This document shows, in pieces, positions 1 to 5,621 of a DNA stretch of 7,219 bases. The stretch is from positions 1 to 7,219 of the forward strand of contig JAGLDW010000016.1 of NCBI GenBank assembly GCA_023145395.1, given 5' to 3'. The stretch is from Lentisphaeria bacterium (GTDB taxonomy: Bacteria > Verrucomicrobiota > Lentisphaeria > Oligosphaerales > Lenti-02). The position numbers and the translations under genes were made by a program. A model generated the notes under the pieces. That model saw only the letters and a program-made list of their open reading frames with translations, did not search any database and was not told where the DNA came from. Within the stretch, counting starts at the first letter, position 1. Each line of letters opens with the position of its first letter.

Positions 1-93
1 GGTCCGGGACGTCCCGCACCACCCTGGCAACCACCGCCAGTGGCTCGGGACCTCCGGGACCGAGGGTGTTCGATAGGATGCCCAGACAAGCGA
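1..93. other. 3' flank of the mosaic gene; no gene assigned
   Basis: Short flank downstream of the minus-strand gene. It holds a perfect 12-base palindrome CGGGACGTCCCG (5-16), three copies of CGGGAC (5-10, 46-51, 55-60) and a weak hairpin CTCGG/CCGAG (44-48 with 60-64). There is no T-tract, so an intrinsic terminator is not supported. On the minus strand GGAGGT (50-55) precedes a GTG (32-34) whose frame stays open to the window edge, but the 15-base spacing is too long to call a gene. Confidence 0.4.
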
Positions 94-3000
94 CTATCCA
101 CCCGGACTCGGCGTCTCAAAAATCTCTATGGCATTGATGACCGGCGGGGGCGCTCCCGGCGCCGGAACCACCTCGATGCTCATGGTTCCCCGGGCGCGGA
201 CTTCTCGGGCTTCTCGAATCAGGACGAGAGCTGCCCCGGGATCCGTCGGCTTTGCTGCGAGCATGGGGATGCTCTGCCCTTGGACCATGATTGCGAAGTC
301 CGCGGGGTTCTGCGCTGATGTCAGACTGTGGATGCGCACGGTGAAGGTGCGTTCCTCGGGCTCCTCCCCCGGTGTCGCGAAAGGCAGAAAGCGGCAGCAC
401 CAGGCGAACCGGAAGGTCGGATCCAGAAGATAGATCTCCCGCTGTCCATGCCGCGTCAACAGGCGTGCCATGGCGTTGAGATAAAGCTTCTGGGTGTCTA
501 GCCCCAAGGCCCTCAACGGAGCCAGCGGAATGGCGATCTCCGCAGTCCAGCCAGCCTCGTCCGCATTCGCCGCATGCTGCCAGCCACCGCGCCAAGTCCG
601 GTCCAGATTGGTGCGCCTTAGGAGTGCCCCTCCCTCTTCGAATGCCGTGCCATCGGCTTGAACCCCGAAACGGACCGCGTGCTTGCGCTTGCCGTCGGTC
701 AAGAAAATCTGGAATGTCTCCTGATTGCTTTCGGACATGGCCGTGGACGCGGAGAACCGACGCCGGAAGGCGATGTAGAGGAACGTGTCGTCCCGCAGGA
801 ACTTCAGTTTCGTGTACGGTGCCAGCGCCACGCGTTCGGTGTCCTGGAAGGGAGTGGGCTCGGTCTGCCTCCAGCAGGTTTCCTCAACCTGCCCGTCGAT
901 GTGCGGCGGCGTCTCGGTGGAACGTGCGAAAAATCCGTACCGATTGACCAAATCAATGGTCATGGCGCCACGAGCGCGCAAGCCGCAGTGGTACAGCCAC
1001 GGAGTGTTTTTGACCCGTTTCTTCGGATTGGGATTGTAGAAATAGGCGGCTTCCTTCATCCACATGGCGACGGAAACCGGGGAGACGCCACCGAGCTGCG
1101 GACGGGGGAAGCCCAGCCAGGAGTTCCCCGCCGCGTCCCGACGGTCGCCGGGCGCGCCAAAGTTCAAGCGAAGCTGCTTCACCGCACCCCAGGGGGACGT
1201 TGCCGGGAAGGTGTACCAGACATCGCGCGGACGGGTCGCCGGAGTCAATGCCAGACTGGTCTGGAAGTTGTACGAGCAAGCGCAGCCACTGCTGCCTTCG
1301 GCCATGAGCACGAGGCCATTGGCCGGAATCATGCTGACATTGCAGCTTGGCTTGCCGCCTCCGAATGTGGTCGTGCCAGCAGTGTTCAGATCGAGAAAGC
1401 CAAAGGATCCAGAGCGGAAGAGCAAGAGATTCTCGCAACCGACGGTGGCACCACAACCGTAGGCCTTGATGAAACGCCAGGAGCCCTTCTTGCTGGTCAA
1501 GGCATCCGTCTCCGTGCACCGCTCCCCTGTGCGCAGATCGTACGCATAGGGAGGAATGATGAGACGGTCCCCATGGATGGCGCCCAGCTTGTTGACGCGG
1601 CCGCTGCGCTGCCAGAGCTTTTTCCCGCTCTCGGCATCATAGGCGGCGATGCCATCGCTTACCACCACGCCGTGCGCAACCTGTAGCTGGCTACGATGGG
1701 GAATGAACAGGAAATTGGGTTCGCTCTCGGGCGTGTAGGTGCGCGCGCCGGGGATGGGGATATCCTCCTGACGCCACAGCACCTCGCCATCGCTCAGCCG
1801 CAGCGCCACGAGAGACTGCGTCACGCGCGCTTTTTCGCCTCGACGCCGAGCGGCGGCGACAGCGGCATTCGCGGTGGCATCCAGGAGAAAGAGAGTCTTG
1901 TCCGAATGGGCGATTTCATTGTTGGAGACGCTCTGTGCGGCTCGATACGTCCAACGCACCGCCCCATCGGTCTTGTTCAGAGCGAACAGGATCCCGCTTG
2001 CCGCGCGGGGCGCCCAGGGAGTCTCGGCTTCTTCGCTGGCGGTGTAGCTGCCCAGCACCATGCCATCGGCCACGGACAGATAGCCCCAGCCGCGTTCGTC
2101 CCAATCCCGAATCGGGCGGGGTTCCCGGTTGCGGGGTTGGCACCAGGTTGTCTTGAGTGAGGCAATCGCCGGAATGGGCTGCGACATGGTGCGCCGAATC
2201 TCGGCCTGATTGAGGGGCCGCGCGTAGATGCGGACATCGTCGATGGTGCAGGCCAGGTGGTTGTAGATCTTCTTGGCTTTGTAGGTAGAGGCGCCAAGGC
2301 ATAGATAGTTGTCGCTGGTGACCAGCTCCCCCTGCGGCCCTTCGGCAGACAGTTCGCCATCGACATACAGCCGCTGGGTGCGCCCGTCATGGGTCAGAGC
2401 GACATGCGTCCAAGCACCAAGCACGACGGGCGAAGCGCTGATGATGGTGACAAAATCTCCGGACCGTGTCACGCACGAAAAATGGGGTTTGCCGTCCTTG
2501 GTTGTCACAGACAGGCCATACTGATACGCCTTGTACAGAATGGTGCCCGCGTCGGCTCGGTCCAGCTTCACCCATGCCGCTGCAGTCACTCCGCTCGTGG
2601 CGTTGAACGCCTTGTCGGGTCTCACCAGCATGCGGGAGGTCTTGCCATCGAAAACCAGTGCTTTCCCGGTGCGTCCGGGAACTTGGGAGACACCATCAGC
2701 CCGGCCATCCCGTCCGTGGGCGGAGAGGTCGCGGACCGCCGCGTCGCCCTGCTCGAAATCGTACGCGACCACCAGTTCGTCCACGATGGCGGTGGCGATG
2801 TTTCCTGCGGAGTCCGCACCCTTTTCCCGAGCATCCTGCGGAGCGAGGTACACGCACAACGGTTCCGTCGCGGCCATGGGTCTTGAGAGCAACGCTCGGA
2901 CCTGGATGCTTCCATCCACCTGCAAGGTGACGCTGACCGGCAGTTCCTTGCCACCGCAAATGGCTCTGGCGGAAGGGAGGGCACCCGACTCCCCAATCCC

Positions 3001-5397
3001 GAGCAGGTCGGCGAGCGCTGTGGTTCCGATGGTCCCCTGCAGCAGGCACGGCGAAGCGGGAGGGGGGGCATCGGCTGGAAAGGTCAGAAAAAAGCGGTGC
3101 GCATAGTCATCGAATCGCCATGGGGTGCGTTTTGCCAGGGCGACGACTTTCGGCGCTTCAGGCTGGGCTAGGAGTTTTTCGGGAATCCGATACACTTCCC
3201 GAGTGATCCCGTTCTTCTGGTCCAGGCGCAGACATTGCCCCTGCATGGCCAGATAGACACTATCCTCGTCCGCCACAAAATTGGCGCCGTAGTAGCGCAC
3301 ATTACGCCGCCCCGCGCCAGACAGGCGCCGAGCCCACAACTCTCGCCCCGTGTAGGCATCGAACGCAATGACATGATTCTCCCCGGCGACGAATGCTCTG
3401 CCGTTCACGGCCAGGGGCGGGGGCGCCGCAAGATGTCGGTCCAGCATGCGATCGGGACCGGGGCCCCCGAACCAAAGCACATCCAGAGGCAGACGAACGC
3501 GGGTTTCATTGTTCACTCCCGAACGCCCCGAATCGCCCCGGGGATACTTCCAATCGTCCGATCCCGGCAGTTTGCCGCGTGTGGCAACCGGTTTTCCTGG
3601 ATCGACTCTCAGCTCGGGCATATTTGCGGACTCCGCAAATGTGGCGGCTTCTGCCGACGTCATGTCTGGACAGACGAGCATTCCCCCACAAGGATGCAGC
3701 AGACGACAGGCCTCGGCGGCGGCGATGGCGGATCCATTTCCTCCGACCACCACAAGATCCGCGAAGTAGGGAGGAAATGGTGTGTGCCTCCGCGAAGTGG
3801 CTGCAAACGCTGTGATCCGCATGCCGTACAGCCCCGTTCCCAACCACTGTGCACGCTGCCGCTGGACCTCGGATTCGGATGGCAGCACAACGAGCACTTG
3901 CAGGTCTGACTGCCGTGCGAGGCCAAGTGCCAAGGAGGCCGCGTTCTCTCCAAACACGATGGCATAGCCGTCGCGAACCCCGGTGTTCTCGAGAAGAGCC
4001 TGAGCACGGGCATTGTCGCCATGCGCCGTTGCGGAGTCCGCAGATTGGTTTGCGGCGGAGGGTGCGGCAGGTGCGGGATCATTCGCGAAACAGGTTATGA
4101 CCCCTTGATCGGTCGAGACCAGAAGACATCCGTTGGCTGCGGCTAGCCCGCGCGCACTGCCTTTCACCTCCGCCTGCCACACGGGTTTGCCCGTGTCGGC
4201 ATCATAGGCACGGACCTGATCGGCACCTCCGACGAGGAGGGTAGCGCCCGCCACCGCGACCGCGTAGGCCCGTGTGTCGAGGGATTGTGTCCAGACCACC
4301 TTGCTCGGCGGTTTGCCAAGACTCGGTTCCCACTGGGAGACATCCAAACACTCGATCACGCCGCCACCAATGGTGAACAGCTTGTTGCCCGCAGCCAGCA
4401 CACGGTACTTTCCGCTCAGTCGCAGCAGCTTTTCCCCCGTTTTCAGAGAATAGACGACCATTCCGTCGGACCCGCTCGGCATGGCCTCTCCGACACGCGC
4501 TTCGGAGGGGTTTGTGAAACGGTTTTTGGGCGTGAACATGACATCGCGCCACACGAGACTCCACGCCCCGCCGTCCTGGAGCGCCTCGGCGGCCTTGTAG
4601 TACAAAAGTTCTCCGGTGGCACGGTCGAAAACTGCGGGGATGTTGCGGCCAGTGGGCACAAGCAGCTTGCCGGCGGACGCGAGTAGATACCCTTGTGGCG
4701 CCACACCACCAAAGCCCGAGGCCACAGGATGCGGAAAGCGCATGTACACCGACCCGCTACTGTCGTTGTGCCAGATCACATGACCCGTATCAGCCGCCAG
4801 CGCGTACACGTGGATTCCCTCGGAGGGCCAAAGACCGGCCGTGACGTAGGCCACGCCATCCCGCACCAGCACGCCACTGCGCAAAGGCCAGCGCGACACC
4901 ATGCGCCCATTGCCCAGCAGCATGTCATTCCCCGGCGCCGCGCGGAACTGCCAGACCGGTTTGCCGTCAGCGAGACCCAGGCAGCGCAGCACCCCATCGT
5001 CGCCCGCGAGGTACACCTTGCCTGCGGCCACGGCGGGGGCGAAGCGCAGCGGGGCATCGGCGACAAAATGCCAAAGCAAGGCGCCCGTGTTCAAATCCAG
5101 ACAGCGCAGCGTGTTGTCGGCGGAGGAGGCGAACAGCGCTTTGCCATCGACGACGACGGGCTGAAATGCGTAGTCGAAATCGATCCGGTGCAGTTCCTTG
5201 CCCGGTTGCGGCCAGGCGGGCTGCGGCGGCGCGGACGAGCGCCAGCGCCAGCGGACTTGCAGAGGGAAGACCAGCGCCTCCTCCACCGCACCGGATCGTG
5301 CCGCGTCCCCTTTGTACATCGGCCAGTCGCCCGCCACGCACACCAGCGTCGCCATGACAATGGCAATCGCACTCATCCGGATCGTCGTATTCATCAT
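94..5397 (-). CDS. Exported mosaic PQQ-like propeller / methyltransferase-like / LamG / malectin / CBM9-like protein
   Basis: About 1767 residues, uninterrupted, ending in TAG at 94-96. I start at ATG 5395-5397: AGGAA lies 9 bases upstream and the product then opens directly with a signal peptide. The frame stays open to a GTG at 5487, but that would add 30 polar residues before the signal. Domains (residues from M1): signal 1-23; propeller A 24-437; linker 438-458; methyltransferase-like 459-610; propeller B first part 611-748; beta-rich module 758-855; LamG 872-1064; propeller B second part 1082-1386; malectin-like first part 1406-1483; CBM9-like 1495-1655; malectin-like second part 1680-1763. 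Blade signatures of the type D-x-x-T/S-G-x-x-x-W recur, for example at 399-407, 680-688 and 1254-1262. Known: such giant propeller proteins are common in Planctomycetota-like genomes and mostly uncharacterised. Inferred: a periplasmic or surface protein that binds glycans or proteins. I see no reason to call it a PQQ dehydrogenase. No catalytic activity can be assigned. Confidence 0.93.
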   Translation of the reverse strand: MMNTTIRMSAIAIVMATLVCVAGDWPMYKGDAARSGAVEEALVFPLQVRWRWRSSAPPQPAWPQPGKELHRIDFDYAFQPVVVDGKALFASSADNTLRCLDLNTGALLWHFVADAPLRFAPAVAAGKVYLAGDDGVLRCLGLADGKPVWQFRAAPGNDMLLGNGRMVSRWPLRSGVLVRDGVAYVTAGLWPSEGIHVYALAADTGHVIWHNDSSGSVYMRFPHPVASGFGGVAPQGYLLASAGKLLVPTGRNIPAVFDRATGELLYYKAAEALQDGGAWSLVWRDVMFTPKNRFTNPSEARVGEAMPSGSDGMVVYSLKTGEKLLRLSGKYRVLAAGNKLFTIGGGVIECLDVSQWEPSLGKPPSKVVWTQSLDTRAYAVAVAGATLLVGGADQVRAYDADTGKPVWQAEVKGSARGLAAANGCLLVSTDQGVITCFANDPAPAAPSAANQSADSATAHGDNARAQALLENTGVRDGYAIVFGENAASLALGLARQSDLQVLVVLPSESEVQRQRAQWLGTGLYGMRITAFAATSRRHTPFPPYFADLVVVGGNGSAIAAAEACRLLHPCGGMLVCPDMTSAEAATFAESANMPELRVDPGKPVATRGKLPGSDDWKYPRGDSGRSGVNNETRVRLPLDVLWFGGPGPDRMLDRHLAAPPPLAVNGRAFVAGENHVIAFDAYTGRELWARRLSGAGRRNVRYYGANFVADEDSVYLAMQGQCLRLDQKNGITREVYRIPEKLLAQPEAPKVVALAKRTPWRFDDYAHRFFLTFPADAPPPASPCLLQGTIGTTALADLLGIGESGALPSARAICGGKELPVSVTLQVDGSIQVRALLSRPMAATEPLCVYLAPQDAREKGADSAGNIATAIVDELVVAYDFEQGDAAVRDLSAHGRDGRADGVSQVPGRTGKALVFDGKTSRMLVRPDKAFNATSGVTAAAWVKLDRADAGTILYKAYQYGLSVTTKDGKPHFSCVTRSGDFVTIISASPVVLGAWTHVALTHDGRTQRLYVDGELSAEGPQGELVTSDNYLCLGASTYKAKKIYNHLACTIDDVRIYARPLNQAEIRRTMSQPIPAIASLKTTWCQPRNREPRPIRDWDERGWGYLSVADGMVLGSYTASEEAETPWAPRAASGILFALNKTDGAVRWTYRAAQSVSNNEIAHSDKTLFLLDATANAAVAAARRRGEKARVTQSLVALRLSDGEVLWRQEDIPIPGARTYTPESEPNFLFIPHRSQLQVAHGVVVSDGIAAYDAESGKKLWQRSGRVNKLGAIHGDRLIIPPYAYDLRTGERCTETDALTSKKGSWRFIKAYGCGATVGCENLLLFRSGSFGFLDLNTAGTTTFGGGKPSCNVSMIPANGLVLMAEGSSGCACSYNFQTSLALTPATRPRDVWYTFPATSPWGAVKQLRLNFGAPGDRRDAAGNSWLGFPRPQLGGVSPVSVAMWMKEAAYFYNPNPKKRVKNTPWLYHCGLRARGAMTIDLVNRYGFFARSTETPPHIDGQVEETCWRQTEPTPFQDTERVALAPYTKLKFLRDDTFLYIAFRRRFSASTAMSESNQETFQIFLTDGKRKHAVRFGVQADGTAFEEGGALLRRTNLDRTWRGGWQHAANADEAGWTAEIAIPLAPLRALGLDTQKLYLNAMARLLTRHGQREIYLLDPTFRFAWCCRFLPFATPGEEPEERTFTVRIHSLTSAQNPADFAIMVQGQSIPMLAAKPTDPGAALVLIREAREVRARGTMSIEVVPAPGAPPPVINAIEIFETPSPGG
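109..360 (-). other. Malectin-like domain, C-terminal part
   Basis: Residues 1680-1763: E-R-T-F-T-V-R-I-H (1682-1690), A-I-M-V-Q-G-Q-S-I (1702-1710), S-I-E-V-V-P-A-P-G-A-P-P-P (1740-1752) and I-N-A-I-E-I (1754-1759). These match the closing strands of malectin-like domains (Y-x-V-R-L-H-F, F-D-V-x-x-Q/N-G, then a final P-x-I-x-x-I-E-I). Together with residues 1406-1483 this would complete one fold split by the CBM9-like domain. Confidence 0.5.
433..915 (-). other. CBM9-like / DOMON-type carbohydrate-binding domain
   Basis: Residues 1495-1655. The start P-H-I-D-G-Q-V-E-E-T-C-W (1498-1509) is the standard opening of CBM9-like domains (P-x-I-D-G-x-x-D/E-x-x-W). It is followed by L-K-F-L-R-D-D-T-F-L-Y-I-A-F-R (1531-1545), E-T-F-Q-I-F-L-T-D-G (1560-1569) and G-W-T-A-E-I-A-I-P-L (1616-1625), which correspond to the core strands of the family. 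The fold is a beta-sandwich usually linked to sugar binding in exported proteins. Confidence 0.8.
949..1182 (-). other. Malectin-like domain, N-terminal part
   Basis: Residues 1406-1483 contain L-R-L-N-F-G-A-P-G-D-R-R-D-A-A-G-N-S-W (1409-1427), the counterpart of the malectin opening (hydrophobic-R-I-N-x-G-G, then D-x-x-G-x-x-W), and T-P-W-L-Y-H-C-G-L (1465-1473). The fold's closing strands are missing here and appear about 200 residues later. Malectin-type domains often bind carbohydrate. The assignment is from pattern only. Confidence 0.5.
1240..2154 (-). other. Propeller B, second part, with cysteine cluster
   Basis: Residues 1082-1386 resume the blade pattern: W-G-Y-L-S-V-A-D-G-M-V-L-G-S (1104-1117), N-K-T-D-G-A-V-R-W (1141-1149), R-L-S-D-G-E-V-L-W (1200-1208) and D-A-E-S-G-K-K-L-W (1254-1262). 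Towards the end lie Y-G-C-G (1313-1316), F-R-S-G (1327-1330) and G-C-A-C-S-Y-N (1371-1377). I recall this last set as a recurrent signature of this planctomycete-type family. Cysteines 1315, 1321, 1352, 1372 and 1374 are clustered. Confidence 0.72.
2206..2784 (-). other. LamG / concanavalin A-like domain inserted in propeller B
   Basis: Residues 872-1064. Diagnostic stretches are Y-D-F-E-Q-G-D (879-885), L-S-A-H-G-R-D-G (891-898), V-F-D-G-K-T-S (915-921), A-A-W-V-K-L-D (940-946), W-T-H-V-A-L-T-H-D-G (996-1005), L-Y-V-D-G-E-L (1010-1016) and the terminal I-D-D-V-R-I-Y-A-R-P-L-N-Q-A-E-I (1052-1067). These are classic LamG_3 signatures. Such jelly-roll domains commonly bind sugars or proteins. 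No ligand can be named. Confidence 0.88.
2833..3126 (-). other. Beta-rich module preceding LamG
   Basis: Residues 758-855 do not look like propeller blades. The pattern (R-F-F-L-T-F-P, then alternating hydrophobic strands, L-P-V-S-V-T-L-Q-V-D-G-S-I-Q-V-R and L-C-V-Y-L-A-P) resembles the small beta-sandwich that often precedes LamG domains in PVC proteins, near DUF2341-like modules. The family assignment is tentative. It probably forms one inserted unit with the adjacent LamG domain. Confidence 0.4.
3154..3567 (-). other. Propeller B, first part
   Basis: Residues 611-748. The opening D-W-K-Y-P-R-G-D-S-G-R-S-G (615-627) repeats the pattern that opens propeller A, so a second propeller starts here. 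Next come V-L-W-F-G-G-P-G-P (640-648), P-P-L-A-V-N-G-R-A-F-V (660-670) and D-A-Y-T-G-R-E-L-W (680-688). A less regular blade, ending near residue 738, follows before the propeller pattern breaks off at the inserted modules. Confidence 0.75.
3568..4023 (-). other. Degenerate SAM-methyltransferase-like Rossmann domain between propellers
   Basis: Residues 459-610. The segment order matches a class I methyltransferase core: an alpha helix leading into G-V-R-D-G-Y-A-I-V-F-G (474-483), second strand Q-V-L-V-V-L-P (500-506), a conserved-looking L-Y-G-M-R-I (523-528), fourth strand F-P-P-Y-F-A-D-L-V-V-V (541-551), then L-H-P-C-G-G (567-572), the counterpart of the L-x-P-G-G turn. The glycine-rich SAM motif is replaced by F-G-E-N-A-A, and the acidic residue expected at the end of strand two is Leu. 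SAM binding is therefore unlikely. From memory, similar domains sit between propellers in planctomycete proteins; the catalytic loss here is my reading of the residues. Confidence 0.65.
4087..5328 (-). other. PQQ-like beta-propeller A (domain)
   Basis: Residues 24-437. It opens with W-P-M-Y-K-G-D-A-A-R-S-G (25-36), the usual start of PQQ-like (BamB-type) propellers. Blade cores follow: L-D-L-N-T-G-A-L-L-W near 100-109, A-D-G-K-P-V-W 143-149, A-D-T-G-H-V-I-W 202-209, D-R-A-T-G-E-L-L-Y-Y 258-267, S-L-K-T-G-E-K near 317-323, D-A-D-T-G-K-P-V-W 399-407. This is enough for roughly seven or eight blades. Beta-propellers of this type usually act as binding platforms. Confidence 0.85.
5329..5397 (-). 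other. Signal peptide of the mosaic protein
   Basis: Residues 1-23 begin MMNTTIR, continue with a hydrophobic core (residues 10-20, rich in Ala, Ile, Val, Leu and Met) and end at Cys-Val-Ala-Gly just before Asp-Trp-Pro. Cleavage after Ala22 or Gly23 fits a signal peptidase I site. The cysteine at residue 20 is preceded by Val, so it lacks the small residue a lipobox needs and a lipoprotein is unlikely. The protein is therefore predicted to be exported. Confidence 0.8.
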
Positions 5398-5406
5398 TTT
5401 CAGCAT

Positions 5407-5411
5407 TTCCT
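5407..5411 (-). promoter_or_regulatory. Ribosome binding site of the mosaic gene
   Basis: AGGAA on the minus strand, 9 bases before ATG 5395-5397. It decides the start: the ATG at 5404-5406 lies directly against this motif and is too close, and the GTG at 5485-5487 has no comparable site. The ATG at 5392-5394 is a possible alternative one codon further in. Confidence 0.55.
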
Positions 5412-5608
5412 GCCCTCGGAGTAAGGATTCTGCAATGCAAATCGAATCTACCGGACGGAAGCAAGGCTTCAAGGACCACGAGTGCACCCCGCGAGCTTCT
5501 TGCCTTCTTCCTCATGGACCCTATCCTAGGCGGCTGAGGAGCAAGCCTTCACTAGGCCGTCTTCAAGGCGGCAGATTCTGCAGTATCCGCCCCGAATAGA
5601 ACTGTACT

Positions 5609-5613
5609 GGGAG
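5609..5613 (+). promoter_or_regulatory. Ribosome binding site of the DUF4038 gene
   Basis: GGGAG followed by an A-rich 8-base spacer before ATG 5622-5624. The site is well placed and there is no alternative ATG, GTG or TTG in frame between the upstream stop (TAG 5553-5555) and this ATG, so the start is firm. Confidence 0.75.
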
Positions 5614-5621
5614 AAAAAACG

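Larger units (their letters stand above)
5398..5621. promoter_or_regulatory. Divergent intergenic region with promoters for both genes
   Basis: 224 bases between the two start codons. It must hold the promoters of both genes if each is transcribed separately. Weak candidates: for the minus-strand gene, TTGAAG (5467-5472) and TAGATT (5445-5450), 16 bases apart, giving a leader of about 40 bases; for the plus-strand gene, TTGCCT (5500-5505) and TATCCT (5522-5527), 16 bases apart. Each hexamer matches the sigma-70 consensus at 4 of 6 positions, which is near background. A near-repeat GCAAG(G/C)CTTCA occurs at 5461-5471 and 5541-5551. No coding potential of its own is evident. Confidence 0.45.

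Noticed and set aside
44..64. Hairpin CTCGG/CCGAG as a terminator of the mosaic gene
   Set aside because: The stem is only five base pairs with an 11-base loop and no T-tract follows on the minus strand.
658..1686. 342-codon open frame on the plus strand, antisense to the mosaic gene
   Set aside because: It is antisense to well-matched propeller, malectin-like and CBM9-like coding sequence and its translation has no recognisable motif.
94..5397. PQQ-dependent dehydrogenase
   Set aside because: Only the blade repeats are shared. I found no evidence of a cofactor site or a C-x-x-C-H heme motif, and the fused domains point to binding functions.
5329..5397. Lipoprotein signal peptide at Cys20
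   Set aside because: The residue before the cysteine is Val, which does not fit the lipobox requirement for Gly, Ala or Ser.
4693..5424. 243-codon plus-strand open frame overlapping the start of the mosaic gene
   Set aside because: The product is rich in His and Arg, without a domain pattern, and it runs antisense to the signal peptide and propeller A.
5398..5487. Longer N-terminus of the mosaic protein from GTG at 5485-5487
   Set aside because: It would put 30 polar residues before a normal signal peptide, and AGGAA is better placed for the ATG at 5395-5397.
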